Origin: Natronospiraceae bacterium
GTDB lineage: Bacteria; Pseudomonadota; Gammaproteobacteria; Natronospirales; Natronospiraceae
DNA length: 56,692 nt
Assembly: GCA_007133205.1 (NCBI GenBank)
Contig: SLND01000018.1
Coordinates: forward strand, 1-56,692
Direction: 5' to 3'
Shown here: positions 1 to 10,399 of the stretch, one piece after another
How the letters are laid out: each line of letters begins with the position of its first letter
Numbering within the stretch: position 1 is the first letter of the stretch
Made by a program: the position numbers and the translations under genes
Notes under the pieces: model-generated
The model's input: the letters and a program-made list of their open reading frames with translations, nothing else
Told to the model about the DNA's origin: nothing
Databases searched by the model: none

Positions 1-1
1 C

Positions 2-1198
2 AGCGAGGGCGTGGGCGCGCGGATGGATTTCGACACCGAAATCATGGTGCGCCTGTACTGGCGTGGCGTGCCCGTGCGCTTTCTGCCCACCCGGGTACGC
101 TACGATACCGGCGCCGCGTCACGTTTTCGGCCCGTGCGCGACAATCTCAGGATCAGCTGGATGCATACCCGCCTGGTCTTCGGCATGCTGCGGCGTCTGC
201 CGCGACTGCTGGGCCGACGGATTGCCCGTCTCCGTCACTGGTCACGGATTGGCGAGCGGGGTACGGTGCTCGGACTGCGACTGACCGTGTTGAGCTATCG
301 CCTGCTGGGGCGCGCCGGCATGTCGGCGCTGATGTGGCCGGTCAGTCTTTACTACCTGCTGTTTCATCCCACCGCACGCAGCGCCTCGATGAATTACTTC
401 GCAAGGCTCAAGCGCCAGGTGCCGGACGCCCCGAAGCCGGGATGGCTGACCAGCCAGCGGCATTTCCGTCAGTTTGCCCGCTCCCATGTCGATCGTGTCG
501 CTGCCTGGTCCGGCAGGACCCGCAGTCTCCAGGTGGAATTCGACAACCGGGCAACCGTGGAAGCGATGCTGGCAAGACCGGGTGGCTGTCTCCTCCTGGG
601 GGCCCACGTCGGTAACCTCGAGGCCGCCCGGGCCCTGGTGCAGCAGTATCCCGACGTGCGGATCAATGCCCTGGTTCATACTGCCAATGCACGCAAGTAC
701 AACCGGATCATGCGTGAGCTCAACCCTCAGTTCGAGGATCGCCTGATCGTGGTCGAGTCCCTGGGCGCGGATACGGCGGCCCTGCTGCAGTCGCGGATGG
801 AGGCGGGCGAGCACGTGGTCATCGTGGGCGATCGCACGCCGGCGGTAGCCGACAGTCCGCGGACCACGGCGCCGTTCCTGGGTGAACCCGCCCCTTTTCC
901 CGTCGGGCCCTATGTTCTGGCACACGCGCTTGCCTGTCCGGTCTACCTGCTGTTCTGCATGGAACGTGCGCCGGGGCGATATCGCCTCTATCTTGAATCC
1001 TTTGCCGAATCCCTGAGACTGCCCAGGCGGGATCGCGAGACGGCGATCCGGCATCATGCCGGTCGCTATGCCCGGCGACTGGAAGAAATGGTTCGGGAAT
1101 ATCCTTATCAATGGTACAACTTCTATGACTTCTGGAAACATGATGACTTGCGCCGGGAGCGCCGCCGGGCGACCCGTGATCAGGAGATTGTCGAATGA
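2..1198 (+). CDS. C-terminal part of a GT2 glycosyltransferase fused to a lysophospholipid/lauroyl-type acyltransferase (ApeJ-like); 5' truncated by window edge
   Basis: Frame open to the window start; GT2-like N-terminal segment (MDFDTEIMVRLYWRGVPVRFLPTRVRY), then acyltransferase-like LLLGAHVGNLEAAR and ...WYNFYDFW; followed by APE genes. Confidence 0.75.
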   Translation, partial: SEGVGARMDFDTEIMVRLYWRGVPVRFLPTRVRYDTGAASRFRPVRDNLRISWMHTRLVFGMLRRLPRLLGRRIARLRHWSRIGERGTVLGLRLTVLSYRLLGRAGMSALMWPVSLYYLLFHPTARSASMNYFARLKRQVPDAPKPGWLTSQRHFRQFARSHVDRVAAWSGRTRSLQVEFDNRATVEAMLARPGGCLLLGAHVGNLEAARALVQQYPDVRINALVHTANARKYNRIMRELNPQFEDRLIVVESLGADTAALLQSRMEAGEHVVIVGDRTPAVADSPRTTAPFLGEPAPFPVGPYVLAHALACPVYLLFCMERAPGRYRLYLESFAESLRLPRRDRETAIRHHAGRYARRLEEMVREYPYQWYNFYDFWKHDDLRRERRRATRDQEIVE

Positions 1199-2757
1199 GT
1201 CAGCGACGTGACGTGATCGAATCCAGCGTCCCGGATCACGCCGAGGTGGTCATTGGCGAGCACCCCGTCTCGGCGGCCGAGGTGGATGCCATTGCTTCAC
1301 GTCGGCGCACGGTGGCATTGAGCAACGCACCTGAGTTCCGTGCCCGGATCGACCAGGGCGCCCGCCAGGTCCAGGCCCTGGTGGATCGAGGTGCCGAGGT
1401 CTACGGGATATCCACCGGCTTCGGCGACTCCTGCGCGGTTGCAGTGCCCGAGGATCAGATCGAGGACCTGCCGCTCAACCTGACCCGTTATCACGGCTGC
1501 GGCATGGGCGAGCACCTGTCCGACGAGGCAGTGCGCGCCACCCTGGTGGCACGGGCCACCTCCCTGGCCCAGGGTTTTTCCGGGGTCCGCCCCGAGCTGA
1601 TCGAATTGATCGTCCGTTTGCTGCGCGAGGATGTCCTGCCCCGGATGCCGGCGGAGGGTTCGGTCGGCGCGAGCGGGGATCTCACTCCCTTGTCCTATCT
1701 CGCCGCGGTCATGGTGGGGGAACGCGAGGTACGTCACTGTGGCCGGGAGCGCGCGGCGGCGGAAGTCCTCGCCGAGCTGGGGATCGAGCCACTGCAGTTG
1801 CGGCCCAAGGAAGGCCTGGCCCTGATGAACGGCACCGCGGTGATGACCGGCATTGCCTGCATTACCTCGGCCAGGGCACGCCAGCTGGTCGCACTCGCCA
1901 ATCGAATCACGGCCATGGCGACCCTGGCCATGGCCGGCAATGCCGATCATTTTCATCCCGCCCTGTTCCGGATGAAACCCCATGCCGGCCAGACCCGCTC
2001 GGCCCAGGCCATTCGCGAGGCCCTGCCCGACCGCAGTGAAATCCCGGGCATGCGACTCCAGGACCGCTATTCCCTGCGCTGCGCCCCGCATGTGATCGGA
2101 GTACTGGACGATACCCTGGACTGGACCGAAACCTGGCTGGAGACCGAACTCAACAGTGCCAATGACAACCCGCTGATCGACCCCGAGACGGGTGAGGTCT
2201 ATCACGGTGGGCACTTCTATGGCGGGCACGTGGGGCAGGCCATGGATTCGCTCAAGACCGCACTGGCCAGCGTTGCCGATCTGCTTGATCGACAGATGGC
2301 CCAGTTGGTGGATCCCCGTTTTTCCAATGGCCTGCCGGCCAACCTGGCCTGCGAGAACCAGGCCGCGCGGGCAAGCAATCACGGCCTCAAGGCATTGCAG
2401 ATCTCCGTCTCCGCCTGGACCGCGGAGGCGCTTCGTCTGACCATGCCGGCCACTTCCTTCTCCCGTTCCACCGAATGCCACAATCAGGACAAGGTGAGCA
2501 TGGGCACCATTGCCGCCCGGGATGCCCTGCGGGTGCTTGAACTGAGTGAGCAGGTGGTAACCGCGCTGCTGGTTTCGGTAAACCAGGCACTCGAGATCCG
2601 CAGGCAGCGGGGTGAGCTGCGGAGCCTGCCGGAGCCCGTTTCAGACACCTTCGCGCATACCGCCCGGCACTGCCCCTTCATCACCAGTGATCGCGCGCTC
2701 GAGTCTGAACTTCGCAACCTGCTCGCGCAGCTTCGTGAACGTGCCATTCCCTGCTGA
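1195..2757 (+). CDS. Aromatic amino acid ammonia-lyase (HAL/TAL/PAL family)
   Basis: MIO motif GASGDLTPLSYLAAV, LALMNGTAVMTG, NSANDNPLID; ATGA overlap with upstream gene. Confidence 0.93.
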   Translation: MSQRRDVIESSVPDHAEVVIGEHPVSAAEVDAIASRRRTVALSNAPEFRARIDQGARQVQALVDRGAEVYGISTGFGDSCAVAVPEDQIEDLPLNLTRYHGCGMGEHLSDEAVRATLVARATSLAQGFSGVRPELIELIVRLLREDVLPRMPAEGSVGASGDLTPLSYLAAVMVGEREVRHCGRERAAAEVLAELGIEPLQLRPKEGLALMNGTAVMTGIACITSARARQLVALANRITAMATLAMAGNADHFHPALFRMKPHAGQTRSAQAIREALPDRSEIPGMRLQDRYSLRCAPHVIGVLDDTLDWTETWLETELNSANDNPLIDPETGEVYHGGHFYGGHVGQAMDSLKTALASVADLLDRQMAQLVDPRFSNGLPANLACENQAARASNHGLKALQISVSAWTAEALRLTMPATSFSRSTECHNQDKVSMGTIAARDALRVLELSEQVVTALLVSVNQALEIRRQRGELRSLPEPVSDTFAHTARHCPFITSDRALESELRNLLAQLRERAIPC

Positions 2758-2766
2758 GGACCCTGA

Positions 2767-3216
2767 ATGAAAGCCGACATCCGCGCCGAAATCACGCTCG
2801 AAGTGCCCTTCCAGGACATCGATGCGATGGGGGTTGCCTGGCATGGCAATTATTTCCGCTATTTCGAGGAGGCCCGGGCCCGTCTCCTGCGTCGCATTGA
2901 TTATGATTATCCGCAGATGCGTGATTCGGGTTACATGTGGCCGATTGTCGATACCCGGGTGAAGTACGTGCGTCCGCTGACCTATGCCCAGACCGTGCGG
3001 GTGATCGCGGGGATCACGGAGTGGGAAAACCGCCTGCGTATCGACTACGAGATTCGTGATGGGGAGAGCGGAGATCGCCTGTGCCGGGCCCACACCATCC
3101 AGTGCGCGGTGCGTGCGGCGGATCATGAGCTGCAGCTGGTCTGCCCGCCTGAATTGACCGACCGCATCGAAGCCTGTCTCGCCGGGGAGAAATCGCAGGG
3201 GGAATCGCCGTCATGA
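2767..3216 (+). CDS. Acyl-CoA/ACP thioesterase, 4HBT hotdog family (ApeK-like)
   Basis: FQDIDAMGVAWHGNYFRYFEEARARLLRR hotdog thioesterase motif. Confidence 0.85.
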   Translation: MKADIRAEITLEVPFQDIDAMGVAWHGNYFRYFEEARARLLRRIDYDYPQMRDSGYMWPIVDTRVKYVRPLTYAQTVRVIAGITEWENRLRIDYEIRDGESGDRLCRAHTIQCAVRAADHELQLVCPPELTDRIEACLAGEKSQGESPS

Positions 3217-3806
3217 TTCGTGGTTTCTGTCTCGCACTCGCCTTTCTGTGCTGGGCCGCGCTGGCCCAGGCCGGCGAGGCGGTGGTTTTCGAGGCCGAAT
3301 TCGAGCAGACGCGGACTACCCCCGGGCTGGAACGCCCCTTCGAGAGCAGCGGTACGGTGCGCTGGACCGACGAGGAATACCTGGAATGGCAGACGAAAGA
3401 GCCCTTCGAATACCGCTATGTCCTGACCCGCGAATCCATGCTCGAGGAACTGCCCGATGGGGAGCGGCGGGAAATCCGGGCCGAGGATGCGCCCTGGGTC
3501 CTGTCCCTCAATGAGCTCTTGATGGCGGTCGTCAGTGGCGACAAGGAACGCATGGCAAGGCGGTTCGATATCGAGCAACTGGGCGCCGATGAGACGGATG
3601 CCGAACTCGAGCTTCTGCGTCTCACGCCCCGTGATACCGCCCTGGGCGAGCAGATCGAAGTGATCGAGGTCCGGCGGGCGGATCTGGTGCCGCGCCGCAT
3701 CGATCTTCACGAAACCGATGGTGGCCACACCCATATTCGCCTCCGGCCCGTGACTGGTGCCGATGCCCTCAAGGCCCCGGAAGAGGACGCGGAAGGCGAC
3801 TCATGA
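3213..3806 (+). CDS. LolA-like outer-membrane lipoprotein carrier protein (ApeL-like)
   Basis: Signal peptide MIRGFCLALAFLCWAALAQAGEA; LolA-like pattern (EFEQTRTTPGLERPFESSGTVRW); position before MMPL exporter. Confidence 0.72.
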   Translation: MIRGFCLALAFLCWAALAQAGEAVVFEAEFEQTRTTPGLERPFESSGTVRWTDEEYLEWQTKEPFEYRYVLTRESMLEELPDGERREIRAEDAPWVLSLNELLMAVVSGDKERMARRFDIEQLGADETDAELELLRLTPRDTALGEQIEVIEVRRADLVPRRIDLHETDGGHTHIRLRPVTGADALKAPEEDAEGDS

Positions 3807-6094
3807 TCCGCACTCTGGCCTGGATTGCCCTGCTCGCCGTTCTGGTGGCGCTGGCACTTGCCCGGACGGGCGAGGAAGGCCCCCTGGACACGGATGTGAC
3901 CCATCTCCTGCCCGAGGAGCACCAGGACCCGCTCGTGGCCGAGGCCATGAGCCGCAATCGCCTCGGAGTGAGCGACGAACTGCTGGTGCTGGTACGCGGT
4001 CCCGACCCCGCTGCTCGCGAGGCCGCCGAGGCGGTGGCCGGGATACTGCAATCCGAGGGCGGCGTGCGAACGCCGGTCCGGGAGGATACGGAACAGCTTG
4101 CTGAGCTCCTCGAGGATTACCGCTTTGGCCTGCTCGCCGATGATCGGCGTGAAGCCATGCGACTGGCGCCGTCGGCAAGCTATCTGGATGCGGTGCGTGC
4201 CCGCCTGGCCCGACCGGCACCCGGGATTGGCCTGTCCATTGATCGTGATCCCGCCGGTCTGTTTGCCGACTACCTCACGACCCTGCCGGCGCCCTATCCG
4301 GGATTCCGCGAAAGCGGGGATCTCTGGCAGCGGGAAGCGCAAGGGGAAACCCTCTGGCTGTTTCCCGGGCAGCTCGAGGGCAATGCCTTTGCCGAGGCGA
4401 CCCAGATCCGGGTTACCGAAGCCCTGGAGCGTGCCCGAGAAGTGGCGGCCGAGCGTTGTCCGGACTGCCTGGTACAGGCGACCGGCCCGGTGCGTTTTGC
4501 CTCGGAACAGCGCGATCGTGCCCGGCTCGAGGTCCTGATTCTGTCCAGCCTGTCCCTGACGGGTATCCTCGCCCTGATCCTGTTCGCCTTCCGCAGTCCA
4601 CGTCCATTGGCAATGGGGGTGCTCGCCCTTGGCTCCGGCGTCACGCTCGCGGTCGCCTTCTCCTTGCTGGTATTCGGGCGGCTGAATGTCATCACCCTGG
4701 TGGCCGGTACGACACTGCTCGGTATCAGCATCGACTATGTCTTCAAGTACCTTGTTCATCGCAGTGAAAGCGATGACGGCCATCGGGTCGTGCGGGGTCT
4801 CCTGCGCCCCCTGTCACTGGGCGTGGCCAGCAGTCTTCTCGCACTCGGCGTGCTCATGGCCAGTCCCTTCCCGGCCCTGCGGGAACTGGCGGTGTATGCC
4901 GCTGCCGGCCTGGCCGGGGCCTGGCTGACGGTCGTGCTGTTGTTTCCGAGCCTGGATCGCCACCGGCCCGCCCGCCTGGGAGAGGGAATCCAGAAGCTGC
5001 TGGGTGAAATACCTCCGGTGACCGGCGGTCCGCGGCGCCTGATTCCGGTCATCCCGCTGCTCTGCATTCCGATCGGGGTTCTCGCCTTTGTCCAGCTCCC
5101 GGGCACGGACGATGTCCGCAGTTTCCAGTCTCCGGTGGAGGCCCTGTTGAGCGAGGACGAGGCAGTGCGCAGCGCCACTGGAATGGCATTTCCCGAAGGT
5201 TTCTTCCTGGTCCGGGCAGATGATGCAGACGAAGTGCTCGAACGCGAGGCGGCCTTGATCGACGTCCTCGATCAGCAAAGCGGCCATCGGCGCAGTGTCG
5301 GAACGACCCGCCTGATTCCCCCTGTCAGTCAGCAGCGTGAAGCTCACCAGCTTGTCGGTGAGGCGCTGCACGACCCGGACTTGATCGATGCGCTGAAAGC
5401 ACTCGGGCTGGGGGCCGAAAGCCAGCAACGCCTGCGCGAGGACTGGGCCGCGGGCCAGGATCTCACGCTTCGCCCCGAGGTCCTGGCCGATACCGCGCTC
5501 GCGGATTTTCTCAATGCGGTATGGCTCACTGTCGATGGTCGCCCGGCAAGTCTGGTCGTGCCCCGAGGCCCGGTGCCCGAGACCCTGGTTTCCGATGCGG
5601 GTGAAGGGGTGAGCTTCATCCGGCCAGTGGAGGCCATGAACCAGACGCTCTCCGAGCAACGGGCCCATGCCTCGACCTGGATTCTGCTCGCCGCGGCTCT
5701 CGGCATCCCCGCCCTGTTCATGCTGATGCTTGGTCCACGCCGCGGGATGAAGGCGGCACTCGCTCCACTGAGTGCCCTGTCCCTGACTCTGATCTTTCTC
5801 TGGGTCAGTGGAATCGGTATCAACACCTTCGTGCTCATGGGCCTGGTGCTGGGCCTGGGTATTGGCGCTGATTATGCTGCCTTCCTTGCTTCCGAGCGGG
5901 GAACCGCCCGCGCCGGCATCACCGGCATTGGCCTGGCGGGCCTGACCACCCTGCTGGCCTTCGGCCTGCTGGGTCTGAGCCGTATTCCTGCCTTGCAGGA
6001 ATTCGGTCTCACTGCTGCCGTGGGGATCGTGACCGCCTGGCTGTGCGCCTTTATCATCGCGCGTCCGCCACCGGGACAGGAGATGCGGGCATGA
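3803..6094 (+). CDS. MMPL/RND-family exporter (ApeM-like)
   Basis: 763 aa with two blocks of TM helices; GISIDYVFKYLVHR and GLGIGADYAAFLASER. Confidence 0.88.
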   Translation: MIRTLAWIALLAVLVALALARTGEEGPLDTDVTHLLPEEHQDPLVAEAMSRNRLGVSDELLVLVRGPDPAAREAAEAVAGILQSEGGVRTPVREDTEQLAELLEDYRFGLLADDRREAMRLAPSASYLDAVRARLARPAPGIGLSIDRDPAGLFADYLTTLPAPYPGFRESGDLWQREAQGETLWLFPGQLEGNAFAEATQIRVTEALERAREVAAERCPDCLVQATGPVRFASEQRDRARLEVLILSSLSLTGILALILFAFRSPRPLAMGVLALGSGVTLAVAFSLLVFGRLNVITLVAGTTLLGISIDYVFKYLVHRSESDDGHRVVRGLLRPLSLGVASSLLALGVLMASPFPALRELAVYAAAGLAGAWLTVVLLFPSLDRHRPARLGEGIQKLLGEIPPVTGGPRRLIPVIPLLCIPIGVLAFVQLPGTDDVRSFQSPVEALLSEDEAVRSATGMAFPEGFFLVRADDADEVLEREAALIDVLDQQSGHRRSVGTTRLIPPVSQQREAHQLVGEALHDPDLIDALKALGLGAESQQRLREDWAAGQDLTLRPEVLADTALADFLNAVWLTVDGRPASLVVPRGPVPETLVSDAGEGVSFIRPVEAMNQTLSEQRAHASTWILLAAALGIPALFMLMLGPRRGMKAALAPLSALSLTLIFLWVSGIGINTFVLMGLVLGLGIGADYAAFLASERGTARAGITGIGLAGLTTLLAFGLLGLSRIPALQEFGLTAAVGIVTAWLCAFIIARPPPGQEMRA

Positions 6095-6678
6095 AGGCAG
6101 GATGGGTGTCATTGTTCGCACTGCTGGCGTTTCTCACGGCCTGCGCCGCTCCGGTTTCCCTCCCGGACGGAGAGTATTGCGAGCACCTGCATCCGCGCCT
6201 CGGATTCTGTCTGCTTGCGCCGGAGGAAATGGGTGTGATGGAAGAACGCCTGGATCGGGTCACGGTGGAAACGCCGGAGGAAACCCAGTCCTTCGTTGGC
6301 CAGCTGGCGGTGTCGGAGGGAGTCATGCAGATGGCTGCCCAGTCCCTTTCGGGAGTCGGCCTGTTTCGTGTCCGTTGGGACGGAGAGGAAATTGATGCCG
6401 ACACCGCGGTACCGATTGCGCAGCTCGAAGCGACTCATCTGGTCGCGCTCCTGCAAGTGGGGTTTGCGCCGAGCGATAAACTGAATGCCGCATTGCTCGG
6501 TGGCCGGGTGAGTGAGCGGGACGACGGCGAAGGCCGGGAAAGGGAGCTGGTGCTTGATGACGGGCGCAGTTTCCTGCGCGTTCGCCACGAAGGTTCGCCG
6601 GGGCCCGGCACTGCGGTCGAGATCACTGCCGGTCTTGATGAGCAAAGAACACGAATCCGGCTGGAACCGCTGGAGTGA
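6091..6678 (+). CDS. Lipoprotein, DUF3261-like (ApeN-like)
   Basis: Lipobox-like LAFLTACAAP; overlaps MMPL gene by 4 bp; position matches APE operons. Confidence 0.6.
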   Translation: MKAGWVSLFALLAFLTACAAPVSLPDGEYCEHLHPRLGFCLLAPEEMGVMEERLDRVTVETPEETQSFVGQLAVSEGVMQMAAQSLSGVGLFRVRWDGEEIDADTAVPIAQLEATHLVALLQVGFAPSDKLNAALLGGRVSERDDGEGRERELVLDDGRSFLRVRHEGSPGPGTAVEITAGLDEQRTRIRLEPLE

Positions 6679-6713
6679 TGGATAATCGGCATAAAGGCCG
6701 CAGGAGCGAGTAA

Positions 6714-7895
6714 TTGAGCATTTTTCTCAATCAACTGGGCATTGTTAACGGGCTTGGCCGCGGTTGTGGCGCCGTCTGTGATGCCATGCTGGCCGGGGAT
6801 CGTCGTGGCCTGAGCGAACGGATGACGCTCGTGCGCGGCGCTGAAGTGCCCGTCGGCGCGGTCACGGGAGATTTGCCCGCCATCGATGCCCGCCACCGGG
6901 ATCGCGACAGCCGCAACAACCGACTCCTGCTGGCCGCCCTGGAGGAGATTCGTGAAGCGGTGGAAACAGTGATCGCGCGCCATGGTTCCGAGCGGGTCGC
7001 GGTGGTGCTGGGCTCAAGCACCTCGGGGATCCTCGAGGGAGAAGCGGCCGTGGCCGCCCATTACCGCGAAGGACGAATTCCGCAGGACTTCCACTACCTT
7101 CAGCAGGAAGTGGGCAGCCCGTCCGAGTTTCTGGCCCGCGAACTGCAATTGACCGGTCCCTCCCTGACGCTCTCCACGGCCTGCACTTCGAGTGCCAAGG
7201 CCATGATCAGCGCGGCGCGCCTGATCCAGGCCGGGTTGTGTGACGCCGCCCTGGCGGGTGGGGTCGATTCCCTGTGCCGGCTCACGATCAACGGCTTCGA
7301 TGCCCTGGAAAGCATGTCCGAGGGCTATTGCAATCCCTTCAGCCGCAACCGCGACGGGATCAATATCGGCGAGGGCGCGACGCTCTTTCTGATGAGCCGG
7401 GACGAGGGACCGCTGCGGCTGGCGGGCTGGGGGGAGAGCTCGGATGCCCATCACATCTCCGCCCCCGACCCGGAGGGGGTGGGCGCGGAAGCCGCGATGC
7501 GTGCGGCCCTCCGCCGCGCAGGCATGGGGCCGGAAGCGGTCTCCTACCTTAATGCCCACGGGACCGGTACCATGAAGAACGATCTCATGGAGAGCCACGC
7601 CGTGACCCGGGTGTTCGGCAAGGACCTGCCGGTGGGTTCGAGCAAGGGCATGATCGGACATACCCTGGGTGCGGCCGGTGCCACCGAGGCTGCCCTGTGC
7701 TGGCTGTCCCTGCATACCGACTTCGGTGCGGGACGGCTGCCGCCGCACGTCTGGGATGAAGTGCCGGACACGGAGCTGGCCCCGCTTCGTCTGGTGGGGC
7801 CCGCGGAACGGCTTGGACCGGAGCGGTCCCCGGTCGCGGTCAGCAATGGCTTTGCCTTCGGAGGGAGCAACGCCGTGCTGGTGATCGCAGCCTGA
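6714..7895 (+). CDS. Beta-ketoacyl-ACP synthase (ApeO-like KS), TTG start
   Basis: TLSTACTSSAKAM active-site Cys; LNAHGTGT; GHTLGAAGATE. Confidence 0.92.
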   Translation: MSIFLNQLGIVNGLGRGCGAVCDAMLAGDRRGLSERMTLVRGAEVPVGAVTGDLPAIDARHRDRDSRNNRLLLAALEEIREAVETVIARHGSERVAVVLGSSTSGILEGEAAVAAHYREGRIPQDFHYLQQEVGSPSEFLARELQLTGPSLTLSTACTSSAKAMISAARLIQAGLCDAALAGGVDSLCRLTINGFDALESMSEGYCNPFSRNRDGINIGEGATLFLMSRDEGPLRLAGWGESSDAHHISAPDPEGVGAEAAMRAALRRAGMGPEAVSYLNAHGTGTMKNDLMESHAVTRVFGKDLPVGSSKGMIGHTLGAAGATEAALCWLSLHTDFGAGRLPPHVWDEVPDTELAPLRLVGPAERLGPERSPVAVSNGFAFGGSNAVLVIAA

Positions 7896-7898
7896 AGA

Positions 7899-8390
7899 GT
7901 GACAATGAAGGGGAACAAGCACTTGAACCTGGAAGATCTGGTACCCCATCGCGGTGACATGCTGCTGCTGGACGAGATCGTCTCAATGAGCGACAGCGGT
8001 GCGCATGCCAGAGCCCATATGCACTCGAATCATCCTTTCCGGGTCGAGGGCAGGGGAGTGCCCGCCTGGGTTGGCATGGAACTGATGGCCCAGACCATTG
8101 CCGCCTTTTCAGGTCGCCATGCCCGGCAGGCCGGTGAACCGGTGCGGCTGGGATATCTGCTCGGTGCCCGTGCCTATGATTGCGAGCGGGACAGTTTCCC
8201 CGAGGGGGCGGTCCTGGATATTCATGTACGCGAAGACCTGCGCCAGGACAATGGCTTCGGTGCTTTCAGCGGCACGGTGGAACTCGACGGGGAAATACTT
8301 GCCAGCGGGCGACTGAATGTATTCCAGAGCGAAGATGTTGCCCCGGGCTTTGCCAGCGAATCCTCTGATAATCATAAGGATGGAGCATGA
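7899..8390 (+). CDS. Hotdog-fold 3-hydroxyacyl-ACP dehydratase (ApeP-like)
   Basis: LVPHRGDMLLLDEIV, PAWVGMELMAQTIAAFSG; between KS and KR genes. Confidence 0.87.
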   Translation: MTMKGNKHLNLEDLVPHRGDMLLLDEIVSMSDSGAHARAHMHSNHPFRVEGRGVPAWVGMELMAQTIAAFSGRHARQAGEPVRLGYLLGARAYDCERDSFPEGAVLDIHVREDLRQDNGFGAFSGTVELDGEILASGRLNVFQSEDVAPGFASESSDNHKDGA

Positions 8391-9124
8391 CGGAGAGGGA
8401 TCACAGGCGGGTACTGGTGACTGGTGCCAGCCGTGGCATCGGGCATGCGATTGCCGCGCGTCTGGCGGAAAACGGCTTTCATGTGGTGCTGCATTACCGC
8501 TCCGGACGCGAGGCGGCCGAGAAATTGGCCGGGCAGTTGCAGGAGGCTGGACACAGTTGCGAAACCATCGGGTTCGATATTGCCGATCGCGATGCCGTCC
8601 GTGAAACCCTGGAGACCATGGTGGACGAGTCCGGTCCCTTTTATGGTGTGGTCTGCAATGCGGGGGTCACGGCCGACAATGCCTTTCCTGCCATGACCGG
8701 CGAGGAATGGGATCGGGTCGTCCACACCAATCTGGACGGTTTCTACAACGTGGTGCACCCGCTGGTCATGCCCATGGTGCGTGCGCGCAAGGGCGGGCGC
8801 ATTGTTGCCCTGTCTTCCGTGTCGGGGCTGATGGGCAATCGCGGTCAGGCAAATTACGCGGCCTCCAAGGCGGGTATTATCGCGGCCAGCCAGAGCCTGG
8901 CGCTGGAACTGGCCAGGCGGCGGATCACGGTGAACTGTGTGGCGCCGGGTCTGATCGAGACGGACATGATTGCCGATGCCCCGGTGGAAGAGGCACTGAA
9001 GCTGATTCCGGCCGGACGCCTGGGCAAACCCGAAGAGGTGGCCGCCGTGGTGGCCTTTCTGATGTCGGACGAGGCGGCCTATGTGACCCGCCAGGTTTTC
9101 GCGGTCAATGGAGGAATGTGCTGA
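8387..9124 (+). CDS. 3-ketoacyl-ACP reductase, FabG/SDR family (ApeQ-like)
   Basis: TGASRGIGHAIA, YAASKAGIIAASQSLALELARRRITVNCVAPGLIETDM. Confidence 0.93.
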   Translation: MTERDHRRVLVTGASRGIGHAIAARLAENGFHVVLHYRSGREAAEKLAGQLQEAGHSCETIGFDIADRDAVRETLETMVDESGPFYGVVCNAGVTADNAFPAMTGEEWDRVVHTNLDGFYNVVHPLVMPMVRARKGGRIVALSSVSGLMGNRGQANYAASKAGIIAASQSLALELARRRITVNCVAPGLIETDMIADAPVEEALKLIPAGRLGKPEEVAAVVAFLMSDEAAYVTRQVFAVNGGMC

Positions 9125-10353
9125 TGCACCGCGTAGTAGTGACAGGTGTGGGTGGCCTGACGGCTCTGGGACATGACTGGCCCAGCATCCGCTCCGAATT
9201 GAAGGCGGGCCGGACCGGCATCCGATACATGCCCGAATGGGAAGAATTCAAGGATCTCAATACCAAGCTGGCCGGTCCGGTAAAGGCGTTTGATCGGCCG
9301 TCCGGCTATGGCCGCAAGCAGACCCGCAGCATGGGTCCGGTGGCGCTGATGGCGACCATTGCCGCGGACAAGGCCTTGCAGGATGCCGGCCTGCGTGAGG
9401 ATCCGATCCTGACCAGTGGCCGGGCGGGCGTGGCTTCCGGTTCCTCGTCGGGCAGTATCGGGGCGACCGAGGCCTTTGCGCGCTATCTGCAGACCGGCAA
9501 GATTTCCGGTGTCACCTCCAACAGCTACGTCCAGATGATGGGGCATACCGCGCCGGTCAACATCGCCCTGTTCTTCCGCATGACGGGACGCATCATCCCC
9601 ACCAGTTCCGCATGTACTTCCGGCAGTCACGGGGTCGGCTACGCCATGGAGGCCATTCGTCATGGCAAGCAGGACATGATGATTGGCGGTGGTGCCGAGG
9701 AATTGAGCAGTGCCGATGCCGCGGTTTTCGACACTCTGTTCGCTACCAGCACACGCAATGATGCACCGGAGACCACCCCGGCACCCTATGACCGGGACCG
9801 GGATGGCCTCGTGGTGGGCGAGGGTGCGGTCAATCTTGTTCTCGAGTCCCTGGAACATGCGCAGGCGCGGGGGGCGAATATCCTTGCGGAAGTGGTGGGT
9901 TATGGCACCAATTCCGATGGCACGCATATTACCCAGCCCAATGCCGAGACCATGGCGGTGGCCATGCGCCTGGCACTCGAGGATGCCGATCTGCATCCGG
10001 ACCGGGTTGGTTATGTGAGTGGACATGGGACAGCCACGGATCGAGGTGATATCGCCGAAACCGAGGCCACCCGTGAGATCTTCGGGCGGGCGGTGCCGAT
10101 CAGCTCCATGAAGAGCTATTTCGGTCACACCCTGGGCGCCTGTGGATCACTGGAAGCCTGGCTGGCGATCGAGATGATGCGTGAAGGCTGGTTTGCCCCG
10201 ACGGTCAACCTCCACAACGTGGACGAACGCTGTGCCGATCTTGATTACATCACGGGTGATGGCCGCGAGATCGATACCGAATATGTGATGAGCAACAATT
10301 TTGCGTTTGGCGGGATCAATACTTCCCTGATTTTCCGCCGCTGGGACGGCTGA
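9124..10353 (+). CDS. Beta-ketoacyl-ACP synthase II family (ApeR-like KS)
   Basis: VVVTGVGGLTALG, PTSSACTSGSHGVGYA, VSGHGTATDRGD, FGHTLGACGSLEAW. Confidence 0.92.
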   Translation: MHRVVVTGVGGLTALGHDWPSIRSELKAGRTGIRYMPEWEEFKDLNTKLAGPVKAFDRPSGYGRKQTRSMGPVALMATIAADKALQDAGLREDPILTSGRAGVASGSSSGSIGATEAFARYLQTGKISGVTSNSYVQMMGHTAPVNIALFFRMTGRIIPTSSACTSGSHGVGYAMEAIRHGKQDMMIGGGAEELSSADAAVFDTLFATSTRNDAPETTPAPYDRDRDGLVVGEGAVNLVLESLEHAQARGANILAEVVGYGTNSDGTHITQPNAETMAVAMRLALEDADLHPDRVGYVSGHGTATDRGDIAETEATREIFGRAVPISSMKSYFGHTLGACGSLEAWLAIEMMREGWFAPTVNLHNVDERCADLDYITGDGREIDTEYVMSNNFAFGGINTSLIFRRWDG

Positions 10354-10399
10354 TTCACCAGCGGTGTGACCAGGGCAACGGAAACATTGATGACAGTCC

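Noticed and set aside
1297-2481. 394-aa minus-strand ORF opposite the ammonia-lyase
   Set aside because: Antisense shadow of a gene with an intact MIO motif.
4814-6121. 435-aa minus-strand ORF opposite the MMPL exporter
   Set aside because: Gln/His-rich shadow ORF; no signal, TM or motif support.
8707-9123. Upstream extension of the KS ORF track entry 8707-10353
   Set aside because: The extension overlaps fabG in another frame; the real KS start is ATG at 9124 (MHRVVVTGVGGLTALG).
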